Source: G020354945 sp964570585 (GTDB taxonomy: Bacteria; Omnitrophota; Gorgyraeia; JABMRG01; JAFGKX01). Taken from it: 32,813 nt of DNA. Below, piece after piece: positions 8,070 to 16,322 of this stretch; position 1 is the first letter of the stretch, and each line of letters begins with the position of its first letter. The notes under the pieces are model-generated. The model was given only the letters and a program-made list of their open reading frames with translations. It had not been told where the DNA came from and made no database searches. A program made the position numbers and the translations under genes. The stretch lies in contig CAZMYR010000017.1 in NCBI GenBank assembly GCA_964570585.1, positions 1-32,813 on the forward strand, given 5' to 3'.

Positions 8070-8782
8070 ACAAAGTCAATATCGCAGAAAGTTTCAATGC
8101 TGCTATCGAAGGATTCCTCCATGTAATTAAGACTCAGAGAAATATGCGAATCCATTTTATTATAGCAGTGTCAGTTCTTTTGTTTGGGGTATATCTTAAT
8201 TTTGAGAGAGTAGAAATTATGATTTTGTGTTTAACGATAGGGCTGGTTTTGGTAGCGGAGATGTTCAATACCACCGTAGAATTTTTATTGAACGGACTTA
8301 TAAATGTGCGCGATGAAAAGGCAAAAGTGATAAAGGATATATCCGCCGGCGCGGTATTGGTAGCTTCTATTATTGCAGTTGTTATAGCTTATTTTCTGTT
8401 TTTTAAACACGGGTTATTTAGCGAGTTTAGCAGGGGTATGCTGCGGGTAAGGCAGTCGGATTGGCACATTACCTTTTTGGCGTTGATTTTAGTGGCTGCA
8501 ATAGTAATTTTATCAAAGGCAATTTTGCGTAAAGGCACACCTTTAAGAGGCGGGATGCCCAGCGGGCATGCGGCAATGTCTTTTTCTATGTGCACAGTAA
8601 TTGCTCTGGTTTCCACCAATGCTTTAATTTCTGCGCTTGCTTTTATCCTTGCCCTTTTAGTCTCGCAGAGCAGAATGAGGAAAGGGCTTCACACATTTTG
8701 GGAGGTTTTCGCAGGGGCTTCATTAGGAATTATAATAACAATTCTTGTATTTCAAATACATACACAAATGAGAGGGGTTTAA
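8066..8782 (+). CDS. Undecaprenol/diacylglycerol kinase fused to PAP2 phosphatase
   Basis: 238 residues in two membrane domains. Residues 1-115 match DgkA-type lipid kinases: NMRIHF, the VLVAEMFNTTVEFLLN catalytic helix and the KDISAGAVL segment. Residues 120-238 match a PAP2 phosphatase: Lys followed by the PSGHAAMSFS motif (about 170-180) and SRMRKGLHTFWE (about 206-217), where the usual HxxxD ends in Glu. In the Gram-positive type, DgkA phosphorylates undecaprenol and PAP2 enzymes dephosphorylate undecaprenyl-PP. I infer that the fusion handles the undecaprenyl carrier pool for wall or polysaccharide synthesis, but substrate is not shown. It overlaps ybeY and the DUF502 gene, so it sits mid-operon. 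Confidence 0.88.
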   Translation: MNKVNIAESFNAAIEGFLHVIKTQRNMRIHFIIAVSVLLFGVYLNFERVEIMILCLTIGLVLVAEMFNTTVEFLLNGLINVRDEKAKVIKDISAGAVLVASIIAVVIAYFLFFKHGLFSEFSRGMLRVRQSDWHITFLALILVAAIVILSKAILRKGTPLRGGMPSGHAAMSFSMCTVIALVSTNALISALAFILALLVSQSRMRKGLHTFWEVFAGASLGIIITILVFQIHTQMRGV

Positions 8783-9468
8783 TGTCCAGGAGATTTTTGC
8801 GGTTTTTAGGAGACAATTTTATTACCGGAATAGTTGTTATTTTGCCTGTTATTTTAACAGTGTGGATTTTAAGATTCATTATAATAAAATTGAATTTGCT
8901 TTTACTTAATCCCTTGTTGAATTATTTAACCCCTTATCTTCCAGCAGAACAACCCAGAGTAATATTAGCAAAAACTCTTATATTTATAGGTGTTGTTTTA
9001 TTGATAGGAATAATCGGGTTAACTACACGAATTTTTATTGTGAGAAAGACTCTTTTATTTTTAGAAAAGGTTTTATATAGGTTACCTATGATAAGGAAAA
9101 TATACGGAACTACTAAAGATATAAGCAGTGCTTTGTTAGGAAGGCGAAAAGGTGTATTTAAGCGGGTTATACTTATAGAATATCCAAGGAAAGGAATCTA
9201 TTCTATTGCTTTTGTAACCAGAGATCCTTCGGCCTGGCGGCCTCAGGATGACCCTTCGCTAATTAGGAAAAACATCCCTGAGGGTCAATCGGGCAGTGAA
9301 CCCAGCCAGAAAACCCAGAAGGAATTAATAAGCGCTTATGTGCCCACTACTCCGAATCCCACCAGCGGTATATACTTATTGATTCCCAAAGAGGAGACCA
9401 TGCCCCTGGATATGAGTGTTGAGCAGGCCCTAAAGATGGTTATATCCTCGGGGATTATATATAAGTGA
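8782..9468 (+). CDS. DUF502 membrane protein with in-frame repeat insertion
   Basis: 228 residues from the ATG at 8782, which overlaps the previous stop by one base and follows GAGGGG; a longer frame from 8590 is only read-through of the upstream gene. There are two N-terminal membrane helices (about 12-38 and 66-88). The DUF502 core follows: KRVILIEYPRKGIYSIAFVT (about 133-152) and VPTTPNPTSGIYLLIP (about 186-201). The family is widespread and uncharacterised. Between these blocks, where family members usually have a short linker, there is an extra stretch of roughly 26 residues (about 154-180). Its DNA begins with the palindromic repeat found again at 21390-21423. The reading frame is kept, so the gene is probably functional. 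Confidence 0.9.
   Translation: MSRRFLRFLGDNFITGIVVILPVILTVWILRFIIIKLNLLLLNPLLNYLTPYLPAEQPRVILAKTLIFIGVVLLIGIIGLTTRIFIVRKTLLFLEKVLYRLPMIRKIYGTTKDISSALLGRRKGVFKRVILIEYPRKGIYSIAFVTRDPSAWRPQDDPSLIRKNIPEGQSGSEPSQKTQKELISAYVPTTPNPTSGIYLLIPKEETMPLDMSVEQALKMVISSGIIYK
9221..9254. repeat. Palindromic repeat copy 1, inside the DUF502 gene
   Basis: 34 nt beginning GAGATCCTTCGGCC and ending GGCCTCAGGATGACCC. It matches the intergenic copy at 21390-21423 at all but three adjacent central positions. The two halves are partly complementary (ATCCT...GGCC against GGCC...AGGAT). Downstream, CATCCCTGAGGGTC (9272-9285) is complementary to part of it, making a larger fold. Confidence 0.85.
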
Positions 9469-9475
9469 GGTTACA

Positions 9476-10231
9476 ATGGCAATACAGAAGACTCAGGCTG
9501 TATGTTTAAGCAAAAAAGAAATTCGGGAAACCAGCTGCATAGTCCATTTTTATACTCAGGAGTTTGGAAAGATTAAAGGGCTTATAAAGGGAGTGCGAGG
9601 CCCACGGGCGGTTTTTGGGACTTATCTTCAAGAGTTTGCGGATTATTATATTGTTTATTACGAAAAGAAAAGAAAAGATATATATACTATTTCTGAATGC
9701 GACTTAAGAGAGACTTTCAAACGACTCAATGACGATTTAGAAAGAAGGCTCTGGGCATATTACGTAGTAGAATTGGTAGATAAACTCACTGCGTTAGAAG
9801 ATAAAAATAGCGACATATATTGGTTGTTACTCCAAACCCTGACATTGCTTAATTCGGAGCGTTTTATTGATAAAGCAGTAATGTTTTTTCAGATTAAGTT
9901 CTTAAAACTTCTGGGCATTATGCCTCAATTAGAATCATGTGTAAATTGCGGTAAAAAGTTGTCCTTCGATACACATTTTAGCACAAGATTCGGCGGGCTC
10001 CTATGTAATAGATGTTTTGGCGCCGACATCCAATCATCTGTAATATCAAAAGGCGCAGCGGCATCTATGAGACTATTGGCAAAGACGCCGCTTTTAAATT
10101 TATCGCGCATCAGTATTAGCAAGAAATTACGCGAGGAAATATCAGAGATATTTAATAGATTCATAGATTATCAACTTGGCGAGCATTTAAAGAGCGCAAG
10201 GTTCATTAAGAGTGTTGTTAGTGTACCGTGA
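9476..10231 (+). CDS. recO: DNA repair protein RecO
   Basis: 251 residues, normal for RecO. It has an N-terminal OB fold (QAVCLSKKEIRETSCIVHFYTQEFGKIKGLIKGVRG, about residues 7-42), a helical middle domain and a zinc-binding pair CVNCGKK / CNRC (about residues 159-162 and 181-184). RecO works with RecR to load RecA onto SSB-coated single strands in the RecFOR pathway. It starts 7 nt after the DUF502 gene, with GAGG as a likely SD. It is the last gene of the tightly packed run that begins at the LysM lipoprotein; a long inverted repeat follows. Confidence 0.95.
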   Translation: MAIQKTQAVCLSKKEIRETSCIVHFYTQEFGKIKGLIKGVRGPRAVFGTYLQEFADYYIVYYEKKRKDIYTISECDLRETFKRLNDDLERRLWAYYVVELVDKLTALEDKNSDIYWLLLQTLTLLNSERFIDKAVMFFQIKFLKLLGIMPQLESCVNCGKKLSFDTHFSTRFGGLLCNRCFGADIQSSVISKGAAASMRLLAKTPLLNLSRISISKKLREEISEIFNRFIDYQLGEHLKSARFIKSVVSVP

Positions 10232-10442
10232 GCTTTGGGTATTGTTCGCTCGACTAATTTTTTCCGCCGTACTTTTGGACTTATGACTCGTTCGTTTGGC
10301 GGAATTCTTTAGCCAGGAAATAGCGAGTCAGTTCCGCCACTCACTCGCCATAAGTCCTAAAAGTACATTTGGCGAAAAAAATTAATTGTCTCGCTCACAA
10401 CACCCAAAGCTCATCTAGGGCGATTAACCCCGCCCTTAATGA
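10203..10442. repeat. Long imperfect inverted repeat between recO and glyQ
   Basis: TGAGCTTTGGGT (10229-10240) pairs perfectly with 10402-10413. The arms continue inward with good complementarity: a block rich in T followed by CGCC, then GTACTTTTGGACTTATG on the left against CATAAGTCCTAAAAGTAC on the right. Weaker outer pairing (TCATTAAG at 10203-10210 with 10435-10442) reaches into the end of recO. The roughly 230-nt spacer has no supported ORF. Strings like TTCGCTC and CTCGCTCAC are shared with the spacers at 1-240 and 17908-18250. Confidence 0.8.
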
Positions 10443-10460
10443 TGGATAGAGGCGTATGCT

Positions 10461-11300
10461 ATGTATTTTCAAGACCTTATAACTAAGTTGGATGAATTCT
10501 GGAAGAGACAAGGTTGTGTCATAGTCCAGGCCTATGATATTGAAGTAGGAGCCGGCACTTTTCATCCGATGACATTTTTTAAATCTCTTGACGAGAAACC
10601 ATGGCGGGTCGCCTTTACCCAGGCCTCAAGAAGGCCTACTGACGGTAGATATGCGGATAATCCGCTCAGGATGCAGAGGTATTATCAATATCAAGTTATC
10701 ATTAAGCCATCACCAAAAGATATTCAGGATATATATCTCAGGAGCCTGGAGTTTTTGGGAATAAGAAGGAAAAATTACGATATAAGATTTGTTGAAGATG
10801 ATTGGGAATCTCCTACGCTGGGAGCGAGCGGTTTAGGATGGGAGGTTTGGCTGGATAGCCTTGAGATTACCCAGTATACATATTTTCAGCAAATAGGCGG
10901 ATTTCCGCTTAAGGTAATCCCTTGCGAATTGACATATGGCCTGGAGCGGATATGTATGTTTTTACAAAATATAGACGATGTATTTAAGATTAAATGGAAT
11001 AAAGACATTACCTATGCGGACATACATAAAACCGATGAGAAAGAGGCTTGCGAATACAATTTTCAAAAAAGCAATCCAGATATATTGTTAAGATTATTCG
11101 ATATATATGAAAAAGAATCCCAGAGGCTCTTGTTGGGAAAACTACTTTTACCTGCTTATGAGTATATGCTAAAAACCTCTCATGTATTTAATCTACTTGA
11201 GGCAAGGGGGGTAATAAGTGTAAATGAAAGGGCCTCTTACATCGGCCGGGTGAGGAAACTAGCCAGAGCTTGCGCGGAACTGTATATGACAGCAATCTAA
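10461..11300 (+). CDS. glyQ: Glycine--tRNA ligase alpha subunit
   Basis: 279 residues. It is the catalytic subunit of the bacterial alpha2-beta2 glycyl-tRNA synthetase: it binds glycine and ATP and forms the adenylate, while the beta subunit (glyS, next gene) handles tRNA. Hallmarks are the N-terminal FQDLITKLDEFWKRQGCVI block, YDIEVGAGTFHP, the RRPTDGRYADNPLRMQRYYQ block and the EDDWESPTLGASGLGWEVW segment. The C terminus is a few residues shorter than common members. The last codons (from 11281) form the left arm of a long inverted repeat, so the extreme C-terminal sequence LYMTAI may be shaped by that repeat. A long spacer precedes the gene. Confidence 0.97.
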   Translation: MYFQDLITKLDEFWKRQGCVIVQAYDIEVGAGTFHPMTFFKSLDEKPWRVAFTQASRRPTDGRYADNPLRMQRYYQYQVIIKPSPKDIQDIYLRSLEFLGIRRKNYDIRFVEDDWESPTLGASGLGWEVWLDSLEITQYTYFQQIGGFPLKVIPCELTYGLERICMFLQNIDDVFKIKWNKDITYADIHKTDEKEACEYNFQKSNPDILLRLFDIYEKESQRLLLGKLLLPAYEYMLKTSHVFNLLEARGVISVNERASYIGRVRKLARACAELYMTAI

Positions 11301-11489
11301 GCAGCACGCATTTTTTTACGCATTTTACTCACTTCGGAAAAGTTTAACTCACCCTCACATCTTACGATGTGTTCGGGTTCAGACACAAACTTTTCTTCGC
11401 CCCGCCCTTTTCGCAAAAGGGCGGGGCTCAGTCTCGTTCATAAAATGCTAAAAAATGCTATTGCTGCTTTTAGCTTGCTGTCATATACA
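11281..11489. repeat. Long inverted repeat joining the glyQ 3' end to the glyS leader
   Basis: A perfect 14-bp arm, TGTATATGACAGCA at 11281-11294, lies inside the glyQ coding end and pairs with 11476-11489. Imperfect pairing continues inward: AGCAGC...GCATTTTTT on the left against AAAAAATGC...GCTGCT on the right. An inner G+C-rich hairpin, CCCCGCCCTTTT / AAAAGGGCGGGG (about 11400-11427), stands near the loop. The spacer holds no supported ORF. Confidence 0.85.
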
Positions 11490-11500
11490 TTTAACGTTTT

Positions 11501-13564
11501 GTGGTGGAGATGGAAAGAAAAGACTTTGTTTTAGAGATAGGAACAGAGGAGTTGCCTCCAAAGGTTGTTGGTTTTTCTTTCGCCGAGGAGATAAAATCTA
11601 ATTTAACAGATGCTATAACAGGCGGAATTGAGTCAGAAGATATTAAGTTAAAACTTTATATTACTCCGAGGAGAATAATCATTTTTATTAAAAATCTACC
11701 TCGCAATTATAACAAAATAGAAGAAGGCCCGCCGAAAAGAATAGCATATGATAAAGGCGGAAAGCCGACAAAAGCGCTAATGGGCTTTTTAAAGAAAATA
11801 GATGCAACCCAGAATGATATAGGGAAAATTCCGGAGTCTGACAATGAAAAAATAAAGGTACAAAAGGGAGTCCCTGTAAAAGAACTGATTAAAGCTCGAC
11901 TGCCGAAGGTATTTTCGGCTTTTTCATCCTATAAGAATATGCATTGGGATGAAAGCGGACTTTTATTTCCCCGCCCCATAAGGTGGATTTTGGCAATGCT
12001 GGGCAATGAGATTATCAGATGTAAAATCGGCAATCTATCTTGCGGAAATATTACATATGGACATCATCTGTTTAACTCCCGGCCAATTAAGATAAAAGAC
12101 ACCAATGATTTTTTTAAAAAATTAAGAAGACGCAACGTCATATATAGTTTCAAAGAAAGAAAGCAGATTATATCAAAATATCTTACAGGAAAAAATTGGT
12201 ATAGGAATGAGGAGCTTCTTAATGAGGTAACCGGATTGGTCGAATATCCGGATTTTATCGAGGGAAGCTTTAATAAAGAATACCTAAAATTACCGGAGGA
12301 AGTTTTGATTGCCAGTATGTCTAAAAATCAGCGGGTATTTCCTTTGCAAGATAGAAACGGTAAACTTCTAAACAGATTTGCAGGCATAATTGACGGCAAA
12401 CTGAGACAAACCAAAAGAATAAAGGCTCACTATGAACAGGTATTAGACGCAAAATTAAAAGACGCTCTATTTTTCTATAATGAAGATTTAAAGAAGCCCC
12501 TTGGCGAAAGAGCAGAGCAGTTAAAAGATGTTATATTCCATAAAAAATTAGGTTCTTACACAGACAAAGTAGAGAGATTAAAAAAACTCATTTATTCTTT
12601 TAAACAGACTTTTGAACTTTCCGATATTGATTATGAAAAAATCATAAAGGCCTGCACGTTGTGTAAAGCTGATTTGTTGACTCAAATGGTCGGTGAATTT
12701 CCAAGCCTTCAAGGAGTAATGGGCAAATATTATACCCTGGCAGAGGGTATCGATGAAGAGATAGCCCGGGCCATAGAAGAGCATTACAGGCCGCGTTTCT
12801 CTGAAGATAGATTGCCTGAAACTAAATTAGGTTCAATCTTAGCATTGCTTGATAAATTCGATTCTGTTATTTGCCATTTTAAGGCAGGGCATCAGCCGAA
12901 GGGAAACTGGGATTTATACGCTCTAAGAAGGCAATCAATCGGAATAATAAATATTATTCTGGCAAAAAAAATAGAGTTATCTTTATCCGGTGTGTTTGAT
13001 AAAGTTTTTGAAATTGCGCCGGGGGATGCAGAGTGCGAAAAGCTAAAAACGGGATTCACAGAATTTATAAAAGAGAGATTGATTGTGATGATGGATGAGC
13101 AGTATAAATCCAGGCGCGATTTAATAAATGCGGTTATATCGTCGGGATTTGATAATATATATAATTTTTTCTTGCGATTAGACGGATTAAATAATATAAT
13201 AAATAAATTTTATTTTGAACAGGCAAGATGCGTGGTAGAAAGGACAAATAATATAACCAAGGGCGTATCAAGTTTTATTAAAGAAATAGATGCTTCATTA
13301 TTGCAAATGGATGAAGAAAAGACGCTATTTGAAAAATATAAAATGATAAAGGGTAAATTCGCAAGCTTTATCCGGCAAGATAACTATGATGAGGCTACTA
13401 AACTTTACGCAGAGGCATTATCTAATATAACAAATTCTTTTTTTGATAAAGTTATGGTGAATGTTGATGATGAGAAATTAAGGAACAACAGGCTTAAGTT
13501 GCTTAAGGGAATAAATGAGTTGTATGTAAAGAATGTAGCGGATTTATCAACGATGGTAAAATAG
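11501..13564 (+). CDS. glyS: Glycine--tRNA ligase beta subunit
   Basis: 687 residues, the usual beta-subunit length. It binds tRNA-Gly and completes the glycyl-tRNA synthetase with glyQ. Signatures include FVLEIGTEELPPK (about residues 9-21), TPRRIIIFIKNLP (about 55-67), WDESGLLFPRPIRWILAM (about 149-166), the EVLIASMSKNQRVFPL block (about 267-282) and the DALFFYNEDLKKPL block (about 324-337). The C-terminal DALR-like anticodon region includes RRDLINAV. The start is uncertain: GTG codons at 11501 and 11504 and ATG at 11510 share the only SD-like sequence (GGTGGAG). The gene follows the long inverted repeat that begins inside glyQ. Confidence 0.96.
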   Translation: MVEMERKDFVLEIGTEELPPKVVGFSFAEEIKSNLTDAITGGIESEDIKLKLYITPRRIIIFIKNLPRNYNKIEEGPPKRIAYDKGGKPTKALMGFLKKIDATQNDIGKIPESDNEKIKVQKGVPVKELIKARLPKVFSAFSSYKNMHWDESGLLFPRPIRWILAMLGNEIIRCKIGNLSCGNITYGHHLFNSRPIKIKDTNDFFKKLRRRNVIYSFKERKQIISKYLTGKNWYRNEELLNEVTGLVEYPDFIEGSFNKEYLKLPEEVLIASMSKNQRVFPLQDRNGKLLNRFAGIIDGKLRQTKRIKAHYEQVLDAKLKDALFFYNEDLKKPLGERAEQLKDVIFHKKLGSYTDKVERLKKLIYSFKQTFELSDIDYEKIIKACTLCKADLLTQMVGEFPSLQGVMGKYYTLAEGIDEEIARAIEEHYRPRFSEDRLPETKLGSILALLDKFDSVICHFKAGHQPKGNWDLYALRRQSIGIINIILAKKIELSLSGVFDKVFEIAPGDAECEKLKTGFTEFIKERLIVMMDEQYKSRRDLINAVISSGFDNIYNFFLRLDGLNNIINKFYFEQARCVVERTNNITKGVSSFIKEIDASLLQMDEEKTLFEKYKMIKGKFASFIRQDNYDEATKLYAEALSNITNSFFDKVMVNVDDEKLRNNRLKLLKGINELYVKNVADLSTMVK

Positions 13565-13576
13565 AAAGGGGAACAA

Positions 13577-16321
13577 ATGGCGCGTAGAGCAGTGAAAAAG
13601 AAAGAAAAATATGTGTATTCCTTCGGCGCAGGTAAGGCTGACGGCAAATCGGAAATGAAGAATTTACTCGGAGGAAAAGGGGCAAATCTCGCTGAGATGG
13701 CCGGGCATCCGAAATTGAGGCTGCCGGTGCCTCCCGGCTTTACAATAACCACCGATGTATGTAATTATTTTTATAAAAATAAAAAATATCCTAAAAACCT
13801 GAAAGAACAGGTAAATAGCGCCCTTAAAAAAGTAGAGTCAATAATGGGAAGACGCTTTGGAGATTCAAAGAATCCTTTGTTAGTTTCTGTCCGCTCCGGC
13901 GCCAGAAAATCAATGCCCGGAATGATGGAGACAGTGCTTAATGTAGGCCTTACCGGGGAGACCATCCCCGGATTGATAAAGAATACGAATGATGAACGGT
14001 TAGTTTACGATGCATACAGGCGTTTAATTACCATGTATTCCGACGTTGTAATGGAGAAGGCAGCAGGCATAGAACCGGTATCGGATGAAAAAGGCATAAG
14101 GAAACAGTTAGATAAGATAATGGAAAAAATGAAAAAAGAAAAAGGGGTTAAATACGATACCGAATTAGATGCAGAAGACCTTAAGAAATTATGCAGGTTA
14201 TACAAAAGGAGAGTAAAAGAAGTGCTGGGCAAACCTTTTCCCGATGATGCGATGAAACAACTCTGGGAAGGGACAGGGGCAGTATTTGCCTCCTGGAATG
14301 GTAAACGGGCAGTATCTTACAGGAGAATCGAAGGCATACCGGATGATTGGGGCACTGCAGTTAATGTTCAGACCATGGTCTTTGGCAATATGGGAGAGAC
14401 TTCAGCAACAGGAGTTGGTTTTACAAGAAATCCCGCAACCGGCGAAAATAAATTTTACGGCGAATATCTTACCAATGCCCAGGGAGAAGACGTCGTTGCC
14501 GGAATAAGGACCCCTGCGCCGATAAATGAATACGGCAAAACAGAACATAACAAGCATCTAAGGAGCCTTGAAAAAGGAATGCCAAAAATCTATAAGCAGC
14601 TTTTCAATGTGCAAAAAAGATTAGAAGCGCATTATAATGATATGCAGGATATAGAATTTACTATAGAGAATGGCAAGCTTTTTATATTGCAAACCCGGAT
14701 AGGAAAAAGGAACGGGCCTGCTGCCGTTAAAATGGCTACAGATATGGCTAGAGAAAAACTTATTTCAAAAGAAGAGGCAGTTATGAGGGTTACGCCCTCG
14801 CAGCTTGATGAACTTCTTCATCCGATGCTAGACCCTGAGAAGGAGAAGATAATAAGCCCAATGGCTAAAGGTTTACCTGCCAGCCCCGGCGGTGCATTTG
14901 GCATGGCTGTTTTTACCGCAGATGATGCTGAGCAATGGGCCAAAGACGGAAAGAGGGTTATACTGGTCCGGGAAGAGACATCGCCGGAGGATGTTCACGG
15001 AATGCATTCAGCCCAGGCCATATTAACCGCAAAAGGGGGTATGACCTCGCATGCAGCACTGGTTGCAAGGGGTTGGGGCAAATGCTGCATAGTAGGCTGC
15101 GGCGATATCCACATTAATGTTGAAAAAAAACAATTTACCGCCGGAGATAAAACTGTAAAGGAAGGCGATTGGATTACATTAAACGGAACCAAGGGTTATG
15201 TTTATGAAGGAAAGATGGATTTAATAAAACCTGATATAGAGCACAATGTCCATTTAATGTATTTTTTGGACATATGCAATTCTGTTAAAAGATTAGGAAT
15301 AAGGACTAATGCCGATACCGGAAAAGATGCTGCTGCGGCAAGGAGGTTTGGGGCTGAGGGAATAGGTTTGTGCAGAACAGAACATATGTTTTTTAACCCT
15401 CACAGGATAAAATCAATGCGAAAGATGATATTGGCTGAGCATCCCAAGGAGAGAGAAAAGGCGTTAAAGGAACTTTTACCTTATCAGAAAAAAGACTTCT
15501 TAGAAATATTAGAAGCAATGGAAGGACTTCCCTGCACAATAAGGTTGCTGGACCCGCCTCTTCATGAATTTTTGCCAAGAGAAAAAGATAAAAAGCAAGA
15601 GCTTGCAAAAGAATTGAACATCAGTTTAGAGAAACTGCAAAAGAGGATAGACCAGCTCCATGAATTAAATCCAATGCTTGGACACAGAGGTTGTAGATTA
15701 GGTATTACCTATCCTGAAATAACCCGGATGCAGGCTACGGCTATATTAGAAGCAGCAGCAGAGCTTACCAAGGCTAAAAAGAGAATTTATCCGGAGATCA
15801 TGGTTCCTCTTATAGGCATGAGGGCAGAAATGAAGGATCAATATGGCGTAATAAAATCGGTCGCAGACGAAGTTGAGAAAAGATACAATGTAAAGATTAA
15901 ATATTCCATAGGGACTATGATAGAAACTCCCAGGGCAGCTTTAACCGCTGATAAAATAGCGGAAGTAGCTGAATTTTTCTCATTCGGAACAAATGATTTA
16001 TCCCAACTTACATTTGGTTTCAGCCGGGATGATATCGCCGGTTTTCTACCCGACTACTTAAACAGAGGAATTTTGCCTTTCGACCCTTTTCATATCATAG
16101 ATAGAGACGGTGTAGGAGAGCTTGTATCCATGGGTATTAAAAAAGGCCGTTTGACAAAGAGAGATTTAAAGGTGGGTATTTGCGGCGAGCACGGCGGCGA
16201 ACCTTCAAGCGTAGAGTTCTGCCATTCTGCCGGAATGAATTATGTGAGCTGTTCACCGTTTAGAGTGCCAATCGCCAGATTGGCCGCTGCCCAGGCAGTA
16301 GTTAAGGAGAGGAAATTGTAA
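13577..16321 (+). CDS. ppdK: Pyruvate, phosphate dikinase
   Basis: 914 residues, standard for PPDK. The cytoplasmic enzyme interconverts pyruvate + ATP + Pi and PEP + AMP + PPi. The N-terminal ATP-grasp domain begins with FGAGKADGKSEMKNLLGGKG. The swivelling phosphohistidine domain carries GGMTSHAALVARGWGK with the catalytic His at residue 492. The C-terminal PEP/pyruvate barrel ends with GFGTNDLSQLTFGFSRDD-type and CGEHGGEPSSVEFC motifs (the first reads SFGTNDLSQ here). In anaerobes it usually serves PPi-linked glycolysis or gluconeogenesis; direction here is unknown. The SD GAAAGGGG gives a clear start. Only one base separates it from the sigma-factor gene. Confidence 0.97.
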   Translation: MARRAVKKKEKYVYSFGAGKADGKSEMKNLLGGKGANLAEMAGHPKLRLPVPPGFTITTDVCNYFYKNKKYPKNLKEQVNSALKKVESIMGRRFGDSKNPLLVSVRSGARKSMPGMMETVLNVGLTGETIPGLIKNTNDERLVYDAYRRLITMYSDVVMEKAAGIEPVSDEKGIRKQLDKIMEKMKKEKGVKYDTELDAEDLKKLCRLYKRRVKEVLGKPFPDDAMKQLWEGTGAVFASWNGKRAVSYRRIEGIPDDWGTAVNVQTMVFGNMGETSATGVGFTRNPATGENKFYGEYLTNAQGEDVVAGIRTPAPINEYGKTEHNKHLRSLEKGMPKIYKQLFNVQKRLEAHYNDMQDIEFTIENGKLFILQTRIGKRNGPAAVKMATDMAREKLISKEEAVMRVTPSQLDELLHPMLDPEKEKIISPMAKGLPASPGGAFGMAVFTADDAEQWAKDGKRVILVREETSPEDVHGMHSAQAILTAKGGMTSHAALVARGWGKCCIVGCGDIHINVEKKQFTAGDKTVKEGDWITLNGTKGYVYEGKMDLIKPDIEHNVHLMYFLDICNSVKRLGIRTNADTGKDAAAARRFGAEGIGLCRTEHMFFNPHRIKSMRKMILAEHPKEREKALKELLPYQKKDFLEILEAMEGLPCTIRLLDPPLHEFLPREKDKKQELAKELNISLEKLQKRIDQLHELNPMLGHRGCRLGITYPEITRMQATAILEAAAELTKAKKRIYPEIMVPLIGMRAEMKDQYGVIKSVADEVEKRYNVKIKYSIGTMIETPRAALTADKIAEVAEFFSFGTNDLSQLTFGFSRDDIAGFLPDYLNRGILPFDPFHIIDRDGVGELVSMGIKKGRLTKRDLKVGICGEHGGEPSSVEFCHSAGMNYVSCSPFRVPIARLAAAQAVVKERKL

Positions 16322-16322
16322 T

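Noticed and set aside
8590..8781. N-terminal extension of the DUF502 protein
   Set aside because: It is the out-of-frame reading of the PAP2 domain; the true start at 8782 has an SD and begins the family's conserved sequence.
13405..13752. 115-residue minus-strand ORF at the glyS/ppdK junction
   Set aside because: Overlaps the conserved ends of two firm genes on the other strand, with no SD or homology.
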